Source: Alphaproteobacteria bacterium
GTDB lineage: Bacteria > Pseudomonadota > Alphaproteobacteria > JAAXGF01
NCBI GenBank assembly: GCA_012267605.1
Contig: JAAXGF010000095.1
Location: 1 to 23,975 of the forward strand
Length of the DNA stretch: 23,975 nucleotides
Direction: 5' to 3'
Below, piece by piece: positions 22,325 to 23,975 of the stretch. The position numbers and the translations under genes are program-made. The notes under the pieces are model-generated. The model was not told the DNA's origin. It did not search any database and worked only from the letters and a program-made list of their open reading frames with translations. Within the stretch, counting starts at the first letter, position 1. Each line of letters opens with the position of its first letter.

Positions 22325-23551
22325 CTAGGCAGTGCGGCGAGCCACGGCGTAAGGCGCCGTTCGCTTGCGCGTCGTCAGGCACATGCTCACGAGCCGCTTC
22401 AAATTGACGAAGCCGTCGAGCAGGCCTGGAATTACGACCTCGGAAGGCAGTTTCTGTTGCGGCAATTGGCGCAAGGCCGTGGCCATGACCTGAGGATCAC
22501 GGCGGCCATCGTCCAGCAAAATCGAAACGAGGCCGAGATCCTTTGCCCGAGAAGCCCGAATCAATTGTTCTTTGCGGGGAACTTCACGAGGAACGATCAA
22601 CGCACGTTTGTCCAAAGAAAGTATCTCGCAGAACGTGTTGTAACCACCCATGGCGATGACCCCAGAGGCCCCCGCCATCAGACTCTCGATGTGGGAATCA
22701 AATACGATGGTTCTCACCCGCTCGAGCTTCGCACTGCGCCGGCGCAGGCGGGCCTGGGATTTCGTCGGCATAAACGGACCCAGCACGATGATCAGATCGT
22801 GGGGCGGCGGATTATCGCTCTCGTACGCGCGCAACACCCAGTCAACCAATGTCTCACCGTCACCACCGCCGCCCGTGGTCAGCAACAGATATGGTTCGCT
22901 AATCTTCTCGGCAATGGGCGGTGGGGGAACGTGATCCGAAACCATACGGGGCAAATAACCGGTGAATACAACCTTATTCCGGACCGATTTGGGAAGGCCT
23001 ATTTCAGCGATCGGATCGCAAATTTGCTGCAAACCATACACCCATATTTGGTGGTAGATGTTGCGCAGCGCCGGCATAGCATTCTTGCGTTTCCATTCCG
23101 GTTTGAGCAAGCCTGGTTCGTCCAACACATCGCGTAAACTGAGTACCAAATGGGTACCGCGTGCCTTGAGCATTTCGAGCGTCGCCTCGACCTCCCCGCG
23201 CAGACCTAGCGGTTCCTTGTCAACGATGAAAATGTCAGGGTCGAAAATATCCGCGGTGTGCTGAATGACCGACGCGCGCATAGCTAAGGTTTCGTCAGTG
23301 TCGATCAGAAGGTTGAGCGACGTGTATTCGCCGTTTCGCAGTTTGATGACCCCCGGAACCCGCACGAAATCCACCCGGGCACGGAAATCGAAGCTGCCAA
23401 TAATCGGTGATCCCGACAGGATGAGAACCGAGAGATTCCTCCGGCCCTCCACCAGAGCATGGGCGATGGCGCGACACCGCCGCAGATGGCCCAAACCAAA
23501 GGTATCGTGACTATAGATTAAAACGCGCGCGCCTCTGCGCCGCTGTGCTAT
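22325..23551 (-). CDS. MurG-like (GT-B) glycosyltransferase, copy 1, with ATA in start position
   Basis: The reading frame encodes a GT-B enzyme of about 408 residues. The N-terminus is RVLIYSHDTFGLGHLRRCRA. The C-terminal domain has PYLLLTTGGGGDGETLV and the sugar-nucleotide motif MGGYNTFCEIL. Only the TTG at 23494 is a standard start codon in frame, and it would remove the essential first strand and half the glycine-rich loop. At 23549-23551 there is ATA, followed by codons for AQRRRGARVLIYSHD and preceded at six bases by GGGGAGG (23558-23564). I therefore place the start there, as either a rare ATA start or a mutated ATG. It is the first gene of the cluster and a homologue of 18173-19357. 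If only the TTG is used, the product is 389 residues. Confidence 0.75.
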   Translation of the reverse strand: MAQRRRGARVLIYSHDTFGLGHLRRCRAIAHALVEGRRNLSVLILSGSPIIGSFDFRARVDFVRVPGVIKLRNGEYTSLNLLIDTDETLAMRASVIQHTADIFDPDIFIVDKEPLGLRGEVEATLEMLKARGTHLVLSLRDVLDEPGLLKPEWKRKNAMPALRNIYHQIWVYGLQQICDPIAEIGLPKSVRNKVVFTGYLPRMVSDHVPPPPIAEKISEPYLLLTTGGGGDGETLVDWVLRAYESDNPPPHDLIIVLGPFMPTKSQARLRRRSAKLERVRTIVFDSHIESLMAGASGVIAMGGYNTFCEILSLDKRALIVPREVPRKEQLIRASRAKDLGLVSILLDDGRRDPQVMATALRQLPQQKLPSEVVIPGLLDGFVNLKRLVSMCLTTRKRTAPYAVARRTA

Positions 23552-23564
23552 GATTTTCCTCCCC
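23552..23564 (-). promoter_or_regulatory. Strong ribosome-binding site before the ATA codon
   Basis: On the minus strand GGGGAGG (23558-23564) is followed by AAAATC and then ATA at 23549-23551. The spacing of six bases is ideal. It is 57 bases from the TTG at 23494, too far to serve it. This site decides the start proposed for the glycosyltransferase. Confidence 0.7.
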
Positions 23565-23927
23565 GGTTTATATTTGTTGAATTATGGCATAATAATTGGA
23601 TATTCCAAAGTAAACCATTTGTGAAGCCTCATTAGCGTAATCAATTTTGCAGACTAAGAAAATTCTTAATTGTTTGTTCGATAATGTGCGTTGAGGTTCT
23701 TTTGTATACCTATTCCCCGAAACCCTACGTGGCAGACGCCCGTTTCAGCACGATGATTAGAGGTGTCACGCGACAGAAGGTCTGACCGCAGACAATTTGA
23801 ACAAGTACTAAATAAGGCCGCAGCGCGAATATTGATTTTACGAATACAACGTGGTCCGCTAGTCTTATTATGGCGTGGTTGGGGGGCGTGATGCGTCGGG
23901 CAGCACTGGCCGGGGGATAATTCCAGC
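23565..23927. other. AT-rich intergenic region, probable divergent promoters
   Basis: This 360-base stretch has much lower GC than the genes, especially 23565-23700, and should hold the promoter of the minus-strand cluster. On that strand TTGGAA with TAATTC 18 bases further (about 23582-23611) is a weak candidate pair. A 91-codon minus-strand frame (23666-23941) has no recognisable feature and a composition unlike a gene. No repeat or terminator is seen. Confidence 0.4.
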
Positions 23928-23972
23928 ATGGAAAGGAACATTTTTCGATTTATCGTAACTGCCCAGGTCTGA
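23928..23972 (+). CDS. Possible 5' end of a divergent gene (uncertain, may be frameshifted)
   Basis: An ATG at 23928 opens with MERNIFRFI, which resembles the first residues of some alphaproteobacterial ABC exporter (fused membrane-ATPase) proteins. In this frame a TGA follows after 14 codons (23970-23972), and the window ends three bases later. Either this is a chance match, or the frame is broken close to the window edge. A glycan exporter beside the glycosyltransferases would make sense, but the evidence is thin. Confidence 0.2.
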   Translation: MERNIFRFIVTAQV

Positions 23973-23975
23973 TCC

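Noticed and set aside
23666..23941. Minus-strand 91-codon frame in the right intergenic region
   Set aside because: It has atypical residue composition, no ribosome-binding site and no domain; the region is AT-rich and promoter-like.
1..23975. CRISPR array, prophage genes, toxin-antitoxin pair or tRNA-linked integration site
   Set aside because: I looked for regular repeats, cloverleaf sequences, integrase and small paired genes on both strands and found none. The only mobile trace is the partial transposase.

Overview
The window looks like a piece of an alphaproteobacterial chromosome, probably a Rhodospirillales-like or uncultured relative. It is moderately GC-rich. The evidence is the split glycine decarboxylase (gcvPA/gcvPB) behind a tandem glycine riboswitch, the style of the EtfA and peptide-ABC proteins, and a CCTCCC-bearing small-RNA candidate of the kind common in that class. 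The taxonomic call is inference; there is no rRNA or tRNA here.

Layout. (a) 1-370: the 5' end of an IS transposase (IS1634/IS4-like) leaves the window on the left, with two hairpins upstream of it. (b) 371-2423: three small envelope genes: a secreted Sel1-repeat protein, a secreted protein with a winged-helix-like body, and (minus strand) a lytic transglycosylase. (c) 2634-2773: a probable small RNA with its own promoter and a strong intrinsic terminator. (d) 3008-7801: a complete glycine cleavage operon made of promoter, 5' hairpin, tandem glycine riboswitch, gcvT, gcvH, gcvPA and gcvPB. A 9-bp pairing between the end of aptamer 2 and the gcvT start codon suggests translational control. (e) 7891-10900, minus strand: a lipoprotein with an OmpA-like tail, an ankyrin protein and an etfA that has no etfB beside it but overlaps the ankyrin gene by ATGA. 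(f) 11199-23551, minus strand: a long, tightly packed cluster. It holds a MurG-like glycosyltransferase, two GT4 glycosyltransferases, a histidine phosphatase, a second MurG-like glycosyltransferase, a small membrane protein, a fused DppD-DppF-type ATPase, a family-5 solute-binding protein and two permeases. Most junctions are overlaps or gaps of a few bases, so glycan synthesis and peptide uptake appear to be one transcription unit. (g) 23565-23975: an AT-rich divergent promoter region, and possibly the first codons of another gene.

The most notable point is that three genes of cluster (f) carry one small lesion each in an otherwise well-preserved frame. The solute-binding protein has lost one G in a G-run. 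One GT4 enzyme has a single in-frame TAA. The first glycosyltransferase has ATA where the start codon should be, at ideal distance from a strong ribosome-binding site. This could be early operon decay or assembly/sequencing error; the sequence alone cannot decide. No CRISPR array, prophage or defence island was seen.
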